A stretch of DNA of 64,000 nucleotides from assembly GCA_905480335.1 (NCBI GenBank), contig CAJQPY010000008.1:1-64000 (forward strand). Direction: 5' to 3'. Positions 38,429-47,403 of this stretch are shown piece by piece (the first letter of the stretch is position 1; each line of letters starts with the position of its first letter). Origin of the DNA: an uncultured Ilumatobacter sp. (lineage in GTDB: Bacteria; Actinomycetota; Acidimicrobiia; Acidimicrobiales; Ilumatobacteraceae). The notes under the pieces are model-generated. The model was given only the letters and a program-made list of their open reading frames with translations, had not been told where the DNA came from and made no database searches. Both the position numbers and the translations under genes were made by a program.

Positions 38429-39211
38429 ATGGTCGATGTCGCCACGCCCGTATACGAAGGGCCCTTCGATCTGCTGTTGCAGCTGATCCTCAAAGAGCAG
38501 GTCGACATCTACGAGGTCAGCCTCGCCCGAATCGTTGACGCCTATCTCGTTGAGGTCGAGAATATGCAGCGCGCCAACACGCTTGACCTTGACGTAATTA
38601 CTGGATTCCTCCTGATAGCGGCGACGCTCGTCGAACTGAAGGCGCGCCGCCTCCTCCCGAATCAGGCCGACATGGACCTTGACGAAGAACTGGCGCTCTG
38701 GGAGGAGCGCGACCTGCTCCTCGCCCGTCTGCTCGAAGCCAAGACATTTAAAGACGTGGCGGCGGTCTTCTCGCAGCTTGCAGATGACGCCGACTTGTCT
38801 TTTCCGCGAGCCGTCGGTGCCGACGAGCGCTTCGTCGACGTGATGCCCGACCTCCTAGAGGGCACCAGCGTGCAGAGCTTGCAGCGAGCAGCGATCCGTG
38901 CGTTGACTCCGCGACCTGTTCCAGTTGTCGATCTGTTCCACGTCAATACCGTCAAAGTAACCGTGGCCGACGCAGTCGCCGAATTACTCGACGAACTCCC
39001 GCGCGTGGGACGCATATCATTCCGACGGCTCACCGCTGGCCTCGTCGATCGGATCGAGGTCATCGTGCGCTTCCTCGCCGTACTCGAACTCTTCAAACAG
39101 GGAGCCGTGGAGATCGACCAGCCAGAGCGTTTCGGGGACATTGAGGTGCACTGGGCGCTCGCCGATGACGCCGACACCGACACCATCTTGATTGACACCT
39201 ACGACGGCTGA
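38429..39211 (+). CDS. scpA: Segregation and condensation protein A
   Basis: 260 residues. The kleisin N-terminal motif YEGPFDLLLQLILKEQVDIYE and the C-terminal winged helix (RISFRRLTAGLVDRIEVIV, FLAVLELFKQGAVEI) are clear. With ScpB it closes the SMC ring that condenses the chromosome. TAACCT at 38414-38419 lies 9 bases before ATG 38429. scpB follows 5 bases later. Confidence 0.95.
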   Translation: MVDVATPVYEGPFDLLLQLILKEQVDIYEVSLARIVDAYLVEVENMQRANTLDLDVITGFLLIAATLVELKARRLLPNQADMDLDEELALWEERDLLLARLLEAKTFKDVAAVFSQLADDADLSFPRAVGADERFVDVMPDLLEGTSVQSLQRAAIRALTPRPVPVVDLFHVNTVKVTVADAVAELLDELPRVGRISFRRLTAGLVDRIEVIVRFLAVLELFKQGAVEIDQPERFGDIEVHWALADDADTDTILIDTYDG

Positions 39212-39216
39212 GGACT

Positions 39217-39867
39217 ATGGGCTACGAGACCATCGACGAAGTCGAGCGAGCAGAACGTGTCGCGGAGTATCAGCGGGCGATCGAAGCGATTGCGCTGGTG
39301 TCTCACGACCCGGTGCCGCACGAACTCCTTGCGCAACTGCTGGAACAACCGACAGCATTGATTGAGCAGTGGTGCGACGAACTCTCGGAGCGGTATCGGC
39401 TCGCCCGCCACGGTTTCGAACTTGTCCGGGTGGCCGGCGGCATCCGGTACCAGACAACAGCCGACTTGACGCCATATGTCGAACGATTCCTCCTTCATGA
39501 CCAGCGGGCGCGCCTGTCCGGTGCCGCACTCGAAACCTTGGCGATCGTTGCGTACAAGCAGCCGATCTCTCGTGCTCAGGTTGCTGCTATTCGAGGCGTC
39601 GACCCTGACGGTGTGCTACGAACACTCCAAGCGCGGGGCTACATCAACGAAGTTGCCCGTGACGACGGGCCGGGCCAGGCGATTCTGTTTGGTACGACAT
39701 CGACGTTCCTCGAAAAGCTCGGGCTTGAATCGATCGATGATCTTCCGGTGATTGCCGAGTTCATCCCCGGTCCCGATGTCGTCGAGGTGCTCGAACACGG
39801 ACTGCGTATCACCCCCGAGATTGACGTGACAACAAGCGGCACCCCAGATTCTGACCGTGGTGCCTGA
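39217..39867 (+). CDS. scpB: Segregation and condensation protein B
   Basis: 216 residues. Two winged-helix domains; ALETLAIVAYKQPISRAQVAAIRGVDPDGVLRTL is the most conserved ScpB region, and the C-terminal EKLGLESIDDLP matches the family. It partners ScpA and SMC. Its 3' end overlaps the pseudouridine synthase start by 11 bases. Confidence 0.94.
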   Translation: MGYETIDEVERAERVAEYQRAIEAIALVSHDPVPHELLAQLLEQPTALIEQWCDELSERYRLARHGFELVRVAGGIRYQTTADLTPYVERFLLHDQRARLSGAALETLAIVAYKQPISRAQVAAIRGVDPDGVLRTLQARGYINEVARDDGPGQAILFGTTSTFLEKLGLESIDDLPVIAEFIPGPDVVEVLEHGLRITPEIDVTTSGTPDSDRGA

Positions 39868-40651
39868 TCAGGTACCGGAACGCCCGCTGTGGGAGCAGTT
39901 GGCCGAACGGAACGCCGAGCTTCCACGGGGCGAGCGACTACAGAAGGTCTTAGCCGCAGTTGGCTTCGGTAGTCGACGGACCTGCGAGGATATGATCGCG
40001 GCCGAGCGTGTCACCGTGAACGGGGTTGTGGCGATCCTTGGTCGCCGGGTCCAGCCGGACGTCGACCTGGTCGAGGTCGACGGTGCACCGATAGGCGTCA
40101 GGCCCGGTCTTGTCTATTACCTCCTGAACAAACCGGCCGGCGTGATCACGACCAGCGCGGACACCCATGGCCGACCGACCGTGATGGACATCGTTCCGAG
40201 CGAGCCGAGGGTGTTCTCGATTGGGCGTCTCGATCTTGAAACGGAGGGCCTACTGATGATCACCAACGACGGTGAGCTTGCCAATCGGATTGCCCACCCG
40301 AGCTGTGGTATCGACAAGGAATACCTCGCTGAGGTCGATGGGGGCGATGTACCGGCTGGCAAGGTCCGCCGGCTTCGTGAAGGCGTCGAGCTTGACGATG
40401 GCATCACCGCACCAGCCAAGGTGTCTCAGCCAGAGCCGGGAGTCCTGCGAATCGTGATCCATGAGGGGAAGAATCGACAAGTCCGGCGAATGTGCGAAGC
40501 GATCGGACACCCTGTGCGCCGCCTTGTTCGCACGCGCATCGGGCCGATCAGCGACCGGACACTCCAGCCGGGTAAGTGGCGCGAATGGACCGACAGCGAA
40601 CGCAACGCGATGGTGGCTGCAGTCGCCACTACGATCGAGCGCCGTGATTGA
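39857..40651 (+). CDS. rluB: RluB/RsuA-family pseudouridine synthase
   Basis: 264 residues: N-terminal S4 domain (RLQKVLAAVGFGSRRTCEDM) and a catalytic domain with the Asp in SIGRLDLETEGLLMITNDG and the KPAGVIT start motif. It probably makes 23S pseudouridine near 2605, as RluB does. scpA-scpB-rluB is the common order. Start GTG 39857 (the following GTG is equally possible). Confidence 0.92.
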   Translation: MVPDQVPERPLWEQLAERNAELPRGERLQKVLAAVGFGSRRTCEDMIAAERVTVNGVVAILGRRVQPDVDLVEVDGAPIGVRPGLVYYLLNKPAGVITTSADTHGRPTVMDIVPSEPRVFSIGRLDLETEGLLMITNDGELANRIAHPSCGIDKEYLAEVDGGDVPAGKVRRLREGVELDDGITAPAKVSQPEPGVLRIVIHEGKNRQVRRMCEAIGHPVRRLVRTRIGPISDRTLQPGKWREWTDSERNAMVAAVATTIERRD

Positions 40652-41708
40652 CCAACGCCGTGCCAACGTCATCGGGCTCGGCCTGATCGGCGGGTCGATC
40701 GCTGTGGCGTTGCGCTCGCGAGGTTGGCGCGTCTGCGGTGTCGACGACAGCGATCAAACCACAGCGAGAGCTGTCGAGCGCGACGTGATCGACGACGTGG
40801 GGCTCGACGTCGACGCCGAAATCACGTTCGTCGCTGTGCCCGTGCTTCAGGGGGCTGTCGCAGTGCAGCGGGCGCTTGCGGAGACGAACGGCATTGTCAC
40901 GGACGTGGGCAGTGTGAAAGGTCCAATCTGCGCGTCGATCACCGATCGGCGCTTCGTTGGCGGCCATCCGATGGCCGGGAGCGAACGCGAAGGTCTAGAC
41001 GGTGCCGATGCAAACCTGTTCGAAGGCGCGATCTGGGTACTGACACCGGACGACAATGCCGATGATCTAGTGTTTTCGCGACTGACCGCAACCATTGGGG
41101 AACTCGGTGCCGAAGTCGTCGCGGTCGCGCCGGGCCGTCATGATGATGTAGTAGCGGTTGTCAGCCACGTGCCGCACCTCACTGCGGCATCACTCATGAC
41201 ACTTGCCGACGATCGATCCATTGAACACGCGGCGCTGTTGCGTCTCGCTGCTGGCGGCTTCCGCGATATGACGCGCGTGGCGAGCGGCCGTCCGGACATC
41301 TGGTTGGACATCTGCGAGGAAAATCGAATCGCAATCGTGGGTGCGCTCAGTCAGCTCATCGACGAACTCAGTGCTGTGCGCTTGGCGATCGACACGGGTC
41401 GGCGAAAGGATCTCCTCGATCGTCTCGATCGAGCGCGAGAGGCGCGGGCAAACCTTCCGAGTCGCGTTGTACACCCCGAAAGTCTTGCGGAGGTACGGAT
41501 TCCGATTCCGGACCGCGCCGGAGCGGCGGCAGAGGTGTTCGTCCTCGCTGCTGAGCTCAGTGTCAACATCGCAAACTTCGAGGTGGTCCACGCAGCGGAG
41601 CGCAACCAGGGCGTCGCTGTTGTGCTCGTCGACCTGGCTCACGTCGATGTGTTGCGTGGCGGCCTCATCGCTCGAGGCTTCCGCCCGTCCGTGCAGGCCC
41701 TTACATGA
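40644..41708 (+). CDS. tyrA: Prephenate dehydrogenase
   Basis: 354 residues from GTG 40644. Rossmann motif VIGLGLIGGSIAVALR, catalytic region VGGHPMAGSEREGLDGAD, helical domain HVPHLTAASLM, and a C-terminal ACT-like domain (VRIPIPDRAGAAAEVFVLAA) that suggests Tyr feedback control. It oxidatively decarboxylates prephenate to 4-hydroxyphenylpyruvate. It overlaps rluB by 8 bases and aroA by 4 (ATGA). Confidence 0.93.
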   Translation: MIDQRRANVIGLGLIGGSIAVALRSRGWRVCGVDDSDQTTARAVERDVIDDVGLDVDAEITFVAVPVLQGAVAVQRALAETNGIVTDVGSVKGPICASITDRRFVGGHPMAGSEREGLDGADANLFEGAIWVLTPDDNADDLVFSRLTATIGELGAEVVAVAPGRHDDVVAVVSHVPHLTAASLMTLADDRSIEHAALLRLAAGGFRDMTRVASGRPDIWLDICEENRIAIVGALSQLIDELSAVRLAIDTGRRKDLLDRLDRAREARANLPSRVVHPESLAEVRIPIPDRAGAAAEVFVLAAELSVNIANFEVVHAAERNQGVAVVLVDLAHVDVLRGGLIARGFRPSVQALT

Positions 41709-43006
41709 TCGAAACATGCACCGTTCGGTTAGCAGAGGGACCTGTTATCGCCGACGTTGCCGTCCCACCGTCGAAGAGCATTGCGAACCGAGCGCTGATC
41801 TGCGCTGGACTAGCGAGCGGCGAATCCGAAATCGTCGGTCTCGCGCCTGGTGACGACACCAGCGCAATGGTTGAATGTCTCAACGCACTCGGTGTACCTG
41901 TTGGAGTCTCCACCGACCGAGGCCTATCGGTTGGCACCGTCGTGGGCACCGGTGGGGCGTTGCCCGTAGGCCCCATCAGCCTCGATACCCGACTTGCCGG
42001 CACGACGTCACGTTTTGTCACGGCTCTCGCCTCGCTTGGCCCCGGCCCCTACCTGATTGATGGCGCATCACCGTTGCGGGCCCGACCGATGGGTCCGTTG
42101 CACGACTCGCTGCACGCGCTCGGCGCCCGCCTCGAGCCAGAAAATGAGTGGGGCCACCTGCCGGTAACGGTCTCTGGGCCGGTCGGCGGTGCCGATGCAA
42201 TCGTGATGCCCGGAGACGTGTCCAGCCAATACGTCACCGCACTGATGCTCATTGCGCCGCTAATCCGTGATGGGCTTTCGTTGGGGTTGTCGACCGACTT
42301 AGTCAGTCGACCCTACGTCGAGATCACAAAGGCCGTGATGAGATCGTTCGGTGCAATCGATGTGCACATCGCCCATCGGCATGTCACCGTCGCAGAGAGC
42401 GGCTACCGTGCCACCCGCTACGAGGTTGAGCCTGACGCATCGTCGGCCAGCTATCCACTCGCAGCGGCGGCGATCGTGGGTGGCGCTGTCAGAGTCAGGG
42501 GCCTCGGCCGCAATTCCTTACAAGGCGATGCCGTGTTTTGCGATGTCCTCGAACAGATGGGATGCCTCGTCACGACCGGGCCGAGCGACATCGTCGTCAT
42601 GCGCCGGCGCGACACCCCCCTACGCGGCATCGACATTAATATGTCTCACATCTCCGACCTCGTCCCGACGCTGGCCGTCGTGGCAACGCAGGCAACCACT
42701 CCGACGCGCATTACGGGCGTGGGCTTCATTCGTGAAAAGGAGAGCGATCGACTCGGTGATCTCGCTGCCGAATTAGCCAAACTCGGAGCCGCGGTCACTG
42801 TCGAACCAGACGGTCTGCTGGTCGCTCCGAGCGACCTGTTGCACGGCGCACGTCTGGACACCCACCATGATCACCGCCTGGCCATGTCGTTCGGATTACT
42901 CGGCCTCGTGGTCGATGGCATTGAAATCGTCGATCCTGGTGTGGTGAGCAAGAGCTGGCCAGGCTTTTGGGATGCACTCGACGCAATGCCGGCGAAACGC
43001 ACGTGA
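41705..43006 (+). CDS. aroA: EPSP synthase (3-phosphoshikimate 1-carboxyvinyltransferase)
   Basis: 433 residues. Markers are VPPSKSIANRALI, DTRLAGTTSRFVTALASLG, PLRARPMGPLHDSLHALGA, GDVSSQYVTALMLIAPL, GVGFIREKESDRLGDLAAEL and DTHHDHRLAMSFGLLGL. It joins PEP to shikimate 3-phosphate. The first loop has Gly-Thr at the Class I-like position; glyphosate class cannot be judged by eye. Overlaps tyrA before and the HAD gene after (GTGA). Confidence 0.96.
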   Translation: MIETCTVRLAEGPVIADVAVPPSKSIANRALICAGLASGESEIVGLAPGDDTSAMVECLNALGVPVGVSTDRGLSVGTVVGTGGALPVGPISLDTRLAGTTSRFVTALASLGPGPYLIDGASPLRARPMGPLHDSLHALGARLEPENEWGHLPVTVSGPVGGADAIVMPGDVSSQYVTALMLIAPLIRDGLSLGLSTDLVSRPYVEITKAVMRSFGAIDVHIAHRHVTVAESGYRATRYEVEPDASSASYPLAAAAIVGGAVRVRGLGRNSLQGDAVFCDVLEQMGCLVTTGPSDIVVMRRRDTPLRGIDINMSHISDLVPTLAVVATQATTPTRITGVGFIREKESDRLGDLAAELAKLGAAVTVEPDGLLVAPSDLLHGARLDTHHDHRLAMSFGLLGLVVDGIEIVDPGVVSKSWPGFWDALDAMPAKRT

Positions 43007-43632
43007 CCTATCGTCCACGTACAATCGTCGCTGCGTTTGACGTCGACGGGACAGTCACGGATCGTGACTGTGTCGTCCCCTTTATGCGAATCGTGACGGG
43101 TGCTCGGCGAATCGCACCTCGACTAGCCGCTCGACCGGATCGACTCGTCTCAGCACTCGCCCGTCGAGATCGGGATCAAATCAAGGCACTCGCTGCTCAA
43201 GCTGCGTTCCGAAATCGGCGAGATGACGACCTTGGGGCCCTCGGTGCGCAATTTGCCCGCGCTGTTCACGACGGCTGGCTTCGCAACGACACGGTCGAAG
43301 CCCTGCGTGGGCATCAAGCTGTGGGGGATCAGGTGGTCCTCGTGTCGGCCTCGTTCGAGGTGTACGTGCGTCCTCTCGGTGAGTTGCTTGGTGTTGACGA
43401 TGTTCTCGCAACGCGGCTCGAACATGCCAATGGAGTTGCGACTGGTGCGCTTGACGGGTTGAACTGCCGCGGACCGGAGAAGGTGCGTCGTTTGCACGAC
43501 TGGGTCGACTGTAAGTTCGGCGGACGATCGAACGTACGCGTGGTCGCATACGGCGACTCGGCGGGAGATCGCGAACTGTTGGCTGACGCCGACGAGGTGC
43601 ACTGGATGACCTCCGACGGAAGTGCACCATGA
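43003..43632 (+). CDS. HAD-IB phosphatase, SerB-like, coupled to UbiA
   Basis: 209 residues from GTG 43003. Motif I is AAFDVDGTVTDRDCVVPF, motif II LVSASFEVYV, and motif IV VVAYGDSAGDRELL, as in SerB-like HAD-IB phosphatases. Its stop overlaps the UbiA start (ATGA), and HAD-UbiA fusions occur in other bacteria as I recall, so it probably removes the 5-phosphate from decaprenylphosphoryl-5-phosphoribose, a step done in M. tuberculosis by the unrelated PAP2 protein Rv3807c. This role is inference. Confidence 0.8.
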   Translation: MTYRPRTIVAAFDVDGTVTDRDCVVPFMRIVTGARRIAPRLAARPDRLVSALARRDRDQIKALAAQAAFRNRRDDDLGALGAQFARAVHDGWLRNDTVEALRGHQAVGDQVVLVSASFEVYVRPLGELLGVDDVLATRLEHANGVATGALDGLNCRGPEKVRRLHDWVDCKFGGRSNVRVVAYGDSAGDRELLADADEVHWMTSDGSAP

Positions 43633-44492
43633 TGGCGCCGATGTTGCGCGCATTGCGCCCGAAGCAGTGGTTGAAGAACATTCTCGTATTCGCCGCGCCG
43701 GGTGCTGCAGGTGTGCTCGATAATGCGAGCGACTTCTGGACTACGACGATCGCCTTCATAGCGTTCTGCCTTGCAGCTAGCGGCATCTACGTCTGGAATG
43801 ACCTCAACGATCTTGATTCTGACCGAGCCCACCCCACCAAACGCAATCGACCATTCGCCGCAGGTTTGGTGCCATTAGGCCTGGCCCGCATGATGGGGGT
43901 CGTGCTTCCGGTGGCCGCGTTGGCAGTCGCTGGATCCACCGGACGGTGGGAGACCGTGGCCGTCGTCGCCGCGTACATCGTGCTCGCGCTGAGCTACACG
44001 TTCAAGCTCAAGGAAATTGCGATTATTGACCTGCTCGCAGTGGCGTCCGGCTTCGTTTTACGGGCTGCTGGAGGCGCAGTTGCGGTCGATGTTCCGATGT
44101 CTCGGTGGTTCGTGCTCTGCGTGACGTTCGGGTCGCTCTTCATCGTGGTGGGCAAGCGTTACGCCGAGTTCCAAGAGGTGGGGGTTGGCTCGGGAACACG
44201 AGTCACGCTTGATGCGTACACGCCGGGCTTCTTGCGGATGCTGCTGTCAGTCAGTCTCGGTGGTGCGCTGCTTAGCTACTGCGTGTGGGCGTTTGAGACC
44301 GCTGAGGGGAACGATTTTCCGTTTTACGAACTATCGATCGTCCCGATGATCGCCGCGCTGTTCCGGTATTTGCTGGTCCTTGAGCGCGGCGAAGGATCGG
44401 CACCTGAGGAGGTCTTTGCGAGTGATCGGGTGCTTCAGCTCGCTGGCCTCGTCTGGGTGATTATCTATGGAGTGGCGGTGTACACGGCATGA
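43629..44492 (+). CDS. UbiA-type decaprenyl-phosphate phosphoribosyltransferase
   Basis: 287 residues, about nine membrane helices. The N-terminus ALRPKQWLKNILVFAAP is characteristic of the Rv3806c-type UbiA family, and the first Asp-rich motif reads NDLNDLDSDRAHPTKRNRP, the second YTFKLKEIAIIDLLAVASGF. The family transfers phosphoribose from PRPP to decaprenyl phosphate, the committed step to DPA. dprE1 and dprE2 follow within 3 kb, which strongly supports this reading over quinone prenyltransfer. Confidence 0.88.
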   Translation: MMAPMLRALRPKQWLKNILVFAAPGAAGVLDNASDFWTTTIAFIAFCLAASGIYVWNDLNDLDSDRAHPTKRNRPFAAGLVPLGLARMMGVVLPVAALAVAGSTGRWETVAVVAAYIVLALSYTFKLKEIAIIDLLAVASGFVLRAAGGAVAVDVPMSRWFVLCVTFGSLFIVVGKRYAEFQEVGVGSGTRVTLDAYTPGFLRMLLSVSLGGALLSYCVWAFETAEGNDFPFYELSIVPMIAALFRYLLVLERGEGSAPEEVFASDRVLQLAGLVWVIIYGVAVYTA

Positions 44493-45217
44493 ACCAGGAA
44501 CAGCCAGATTTGGCAGGGACGATGGAGCTCGTCGCCAACGTCGAAGGATGGATGAGCCCCGGCCAGGCTGCAACGCTGTTCGAAGCGGCCGTCAATTGCC
44601 CGAGCGGTGGAGTGATCGTCGAGATCGGGAGCTTCCGAGGCCGCTCGACGATCGTCCTGGCAACCGCCGCCGACCCCTCGGTCCAGGTCGTGGCGATCGA
44701 TCCACATGCCGGAAATGATCGCGGCCCGCAAGAGATCGACGGCTTCGAGAACGAGGCCGCCGATGACCACGGGTTGTTCGCGGCCAATCTTGCTGCAGCG
44801 GGTGTTGCAGACCGAGTGCGTCATATACGGGAATTTTCCGATGCGGCGCTCGATGTGATCGACCATGAAATCGACGTGCTGTACATCGACGGTGCTCATC
44901 GGTATGCGCCGGCGCGAGCTGACATCTGCGCGTGGGGTGATCGGGTCAACGACGGTGGCACGATGTTGATCCACGATTCGTTCTCCTCGGTCGGGGTGAC
45001 TCTGGCTATCCTTCGTTCCCTTGTCTTCGGAGGGCGCTTTCGCTACGTCGGTCGAGCCCGTTCGATGACGATCTATCGGGCGGATCTTTCGGCGAATACT
45101 TCGGCTCGGCTGCGCAATGCTGGCCGTCAACTCGCTCAGCTGCCCTGGTTCGTCAGGAACGTCGCGCTGAAAGTGCTGATTTCACTCAAGCTGGTGACTG
45201 CCGAATGGCCCTACTGA
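44489..45217 (+). CDS. Class I SAM-dependent methyltransferase (type 24)
   Basis: 242 residues. SAM-binding motif GGVIVEIGSFRGRSTIVLA, acidic strand end VVAIDPHAG, and the Methyltransf_24 motif VLYIDGAHRYAPARADICAW with GGTMLIHDSF. Soluble, with an amphipathic C-terminal helix that may touch the membrane. It overlaps the ubiA stop (ATGA), so it is in the same operon. The substrate is unknown; an O-methylated glycan or lipid is plausible from the neighbours. Confidence 0.85.
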   Translation: MNQEQPDLAGTMELVANVEGWMSPGQAATLFEAAVNCPSGGVIVEIGSFRGRSTIVLATAADPSVQVVAIDPHAGNDRGPQEIDGFENEAADDHGLFAANLAAAGVADRVRHIREFSDAALDVIDHEIDVLYIDGAHRYAPARADICAWGDRVNDGGTMLIHDSFSSVGVTLAILRSLVFGGRFRYVGRARSMTIYRADLSANTSARLRNAGRQLAQLPWFVRNVALKVLISLKLVTAEWPY

Positions 45218-45248
45218 CGGCACTCTGCAGCAGTAACCTTGTCATCTC

Positions 45249-46616
45249 GTGAAGACCGAACAACGCGCACTGACCGGCTGGGGCCGGACCGCTCCGACCG
45301 TTGGGACCCTTGTGCGCGCTACTGCCGACGAATTGAGCTCCGACGCTGGACTCTCGGCCACCGTTGGCGCCCGGGGAGCAATCGCCCGTGGACTCGGCCG
45401 GTCCTACGGTGATTCGGCTCAGAACGGCGGCGGAGTGGTCGTCAAGCTTGTTCCGGGAGCAGACCCGATCCGCGTGGATCACGACGCCGGCCTCGCCCAT
45501 GTCGATGGCGGCGTAAGTCTGGATGTATTGCTTCGAGAAATCGTTCCACAGGGTTGGTTCGTACCGGTGACACCCGGGACCCGGTTCGTCACGGTCGGCG
45601 GCTCAGTTGCGAGCGACATCCACGGAAAGAATCATCATGCTGATGGTTCCTTCGGAGCCCACTGCACCAGGCTCGGCATGTTGATGGCCGACGGATCGCA
45701 TCGATCGATCACGCCTGGTAGCGACCCTGACCTCTGGTGGGCGACCATCGGCGGGATGGGTCTCACCGGTCTGATCACCGATGTGACGTTCCGAATGATT
45801 CCGATCGAATCGCGCCACTGTGTCGTGGATACCGAGCGCGTCCCCAACCTCGACGCTCTTCTCGAGAAGATGGAGACGAGCGATCATCTTTATCGGTACT
45901 CGGTCGCGTGGATTGATCTGGTCGCAACCGGAAAGCACCTCGGCCGGTCGGTGCTGTCGATGGGGAACCACGCATCCCTCGATGATCTACGTGAGCTTCG
46001 CCCCAAGGCGGTCGACAATCCACTCGATTTTGACCCGACGACGTTCCCCGACGTCCCGAACGGTGTTCCCAACGTTTTGAACCGCTTGGCGGTACGGGCT
46101 TTTAATGAGCTGTGGTATCGCAAGACCCCTAAGCAACATCACGGCACAGAGTCACTTACTGGCTTCTTCCATCCGCTCGATATGGTCGGCCAGTGGACCC
46201 GGCTTTACGGCAGCGGCGGGTTCCTCCAGTACCAGTTCGTGGTGCCCTTCGATGCTGTCGACACGATGCGGACGATCGTTGCCAGGATCGCTGCCGAAGG
46301 ACACGCGAGCTTCCTGGCGGTCCTCAAAAGATTCGGCGCCCAATCGGGTGGGTTCCTCAGCTTTCCGACGCCCGGATGGACCCTCGCACTCGACTTGCCG
46401 GCCGGTGTCGCTGGCCTCGGTCGGCTGCTTACTGAACTCGACGAGTTGGTGCTCGGCGCCGGCGGTAGGCATTATCTCGCCAAGGACGCGTTCGCAACTC
46501 CTGAGGTGGTGCGCCGCGGCTATCCCCAACTTGCCGAATGGAAGAAGATTCGCAACGCAGCCGATCCAACCGGAGTTTGGGTCAGTGACCAGGCACGCCG
46601 CCTCGAACTTGTCTGA
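45249..46616 (+). CDS. dprE1: Decaprenylphosphoryl-beta-D-ribose 2'-oxidase
   Basis: 455 residues. The FAD-binding PCMH domain has RGLGRSYGDSAQNGGG and PGTRFVTVGGSVASDIHGKN then HHADGSFG, nearly the mycobacterial DprE1 signature. The C-terminal substrate domain has LKRFGAQSGGFLSFPTPGW. It oxidises the 2'-hydroxyl of decaprenylphosphoryl ribose. The residue aligned by eye with Cys387 of M. tuberculosis DprE1, the benzothiazinone target, is Ala380 (codon 46386-46388). GTG 45249 has TAACCT 9 bases upstream (45234-45239). dprE2 follows. Confidence 0.93.
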   Translation: MKTEQRALTGWGRTAPTVGTLVRATADELSSDAGLSATVGARGAIARGLGRSYGDSAQNGGGVVVKLVPGADPIRVDHDAGLAHVDGGVSLDVLLREIVPQGWFVPVTPGTRFVTVGGSVASDIHGKNHHADGSFGAHCTRLGMLMADGSHRSITPGSDPDLWWATIGGMGLTGLITDVTFRMIPIESRHCVVDTERVPNLDALLEKMETSDHLYRYSVAWIDLVATGKHLGRSVLSMGNHASLDDLRELRPKAVDNPLDFDPTTFPDVPNGVPNVLNRLAVRAFNELWYRKTPKQHHGTESLTGFFHPLDMVGQWTRLYGSGGFLQYQFVVPFDAVDTMRTIVARIAAEGHASFLAVLKRFGAQSGGFLSFPTPGWTLALDLPAGVAGLGRLLTELDELVLGAGGRHYLAKDAFATPEVVRRGYPQLAEWKKIRNAADPTGVWVSDQARRLELV

Positions 46617-46656
46617 TCAGGGCACCGCAACCAACCCTCCACCGAATGGAAACCAT

Positions 46657-47403
46657 ATGATGAACGCTTTCGACCAGCCCCAAAATATTCTCGTGCTCGG
46701 CGGACGGAGCGACATCGCCCATGCGATCGTAAGGCAACTTGCGTCGCCGGCGTTGAGGTCGGTGGTATTGGCTCACCGTGGCGGCGACACCATCGAATTG
46801 AATGGTGTCGACGATTCGGTTGCTGTGCAGTGCGTTCCGTTCGACGCAACCGACCGCACAGCACACGCAGCGTTCGTCGACGGCATCGTGGCCGAGCACG
46901 GCGACATTGACATCGTGATCCAAGCGTTCGGTCAGCTCGGTGGCCCCGAGGTGAACACCGACCCCACAGCAGCGGGAGACCTCGTTGACGTCAACGTGGC
47001 CGGAGCCGTCAGCTCCGGTCTGGCCGTTGCTGCACAGCTCCGCACCCAGGGCCATGGCGTTCTCGTGGTGCTGTCGAGCGTCGCCGGAGTACGCACGCGA
47101 CCCTCAAACTTCGTCTACGGGGCCACGAAGGCAGGCCAGGATGCATTCGCGACTGGGCTCGGCCACGCGCTCGCCGGCTCAGGTGCGCGTGTGATGACGG
47201 TGCGTCCAGGATTTGTTCGATCCACCATGACCGAGGGGTTGAACGAGGCTCCGTTCTCCTGCGATCCCGGCGACGTTGCTGACGCGGTCGTCGCCGGCCT
47301 CCGCAATCGCAAATCAGTCGTCTGGGCGCCAGGCGTCCTGCGTTACGTGTTCGCCGTGTTGCGTGTCGTTCCCGGTTTCGTGTGGCGCAAGCTCGACAGC
47401 TGA
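46657..47403 (+). CDS. dprE2: Decaprenylphosphoryl-2-keto-ribose reductase
   Basis: 248 residues, classical SDR. The cofactor motif is LGGRSDIAHAIVRQL (in place of TGxxxGxG, as in DprE2), the catalytic Ser and YxxxK are in VLSSVAGVRTRPSNFVYGATKAG, and PGFVRSTMTEGL follows. It reduces the 2-keto intermediate to decaprenylphosphoryl arabinose, the DPA donor. ATG 46657, followed directly by a second ATG, is the family start; the upstream open frame is dprE1 shadow. A 40-base gap separates it from dprE1. Confidence 0.92.
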   Translation: MMNAFDQPQNILVLGGRSDIAHAIVRQLASPALRSVVLAHRGGDTIELNGVDDSVAVQCVPFDATDRTAHAAFVDGIVAEHGDIDIVIQAFGQLGGPEVNTDPTAAGDLVDVNVAGAVSSGLAVAAQLRTQGHGVLVVLSSVAGVRTRPSNFVYGATKAGQDAFATGLGHALAGSGARVMTVRPGFVRSTMTEGLNEAPFSCDPGDVADAVVAGLRNRKSVVWAPGVLRYVFAVLRVVPGFVWRKLDS

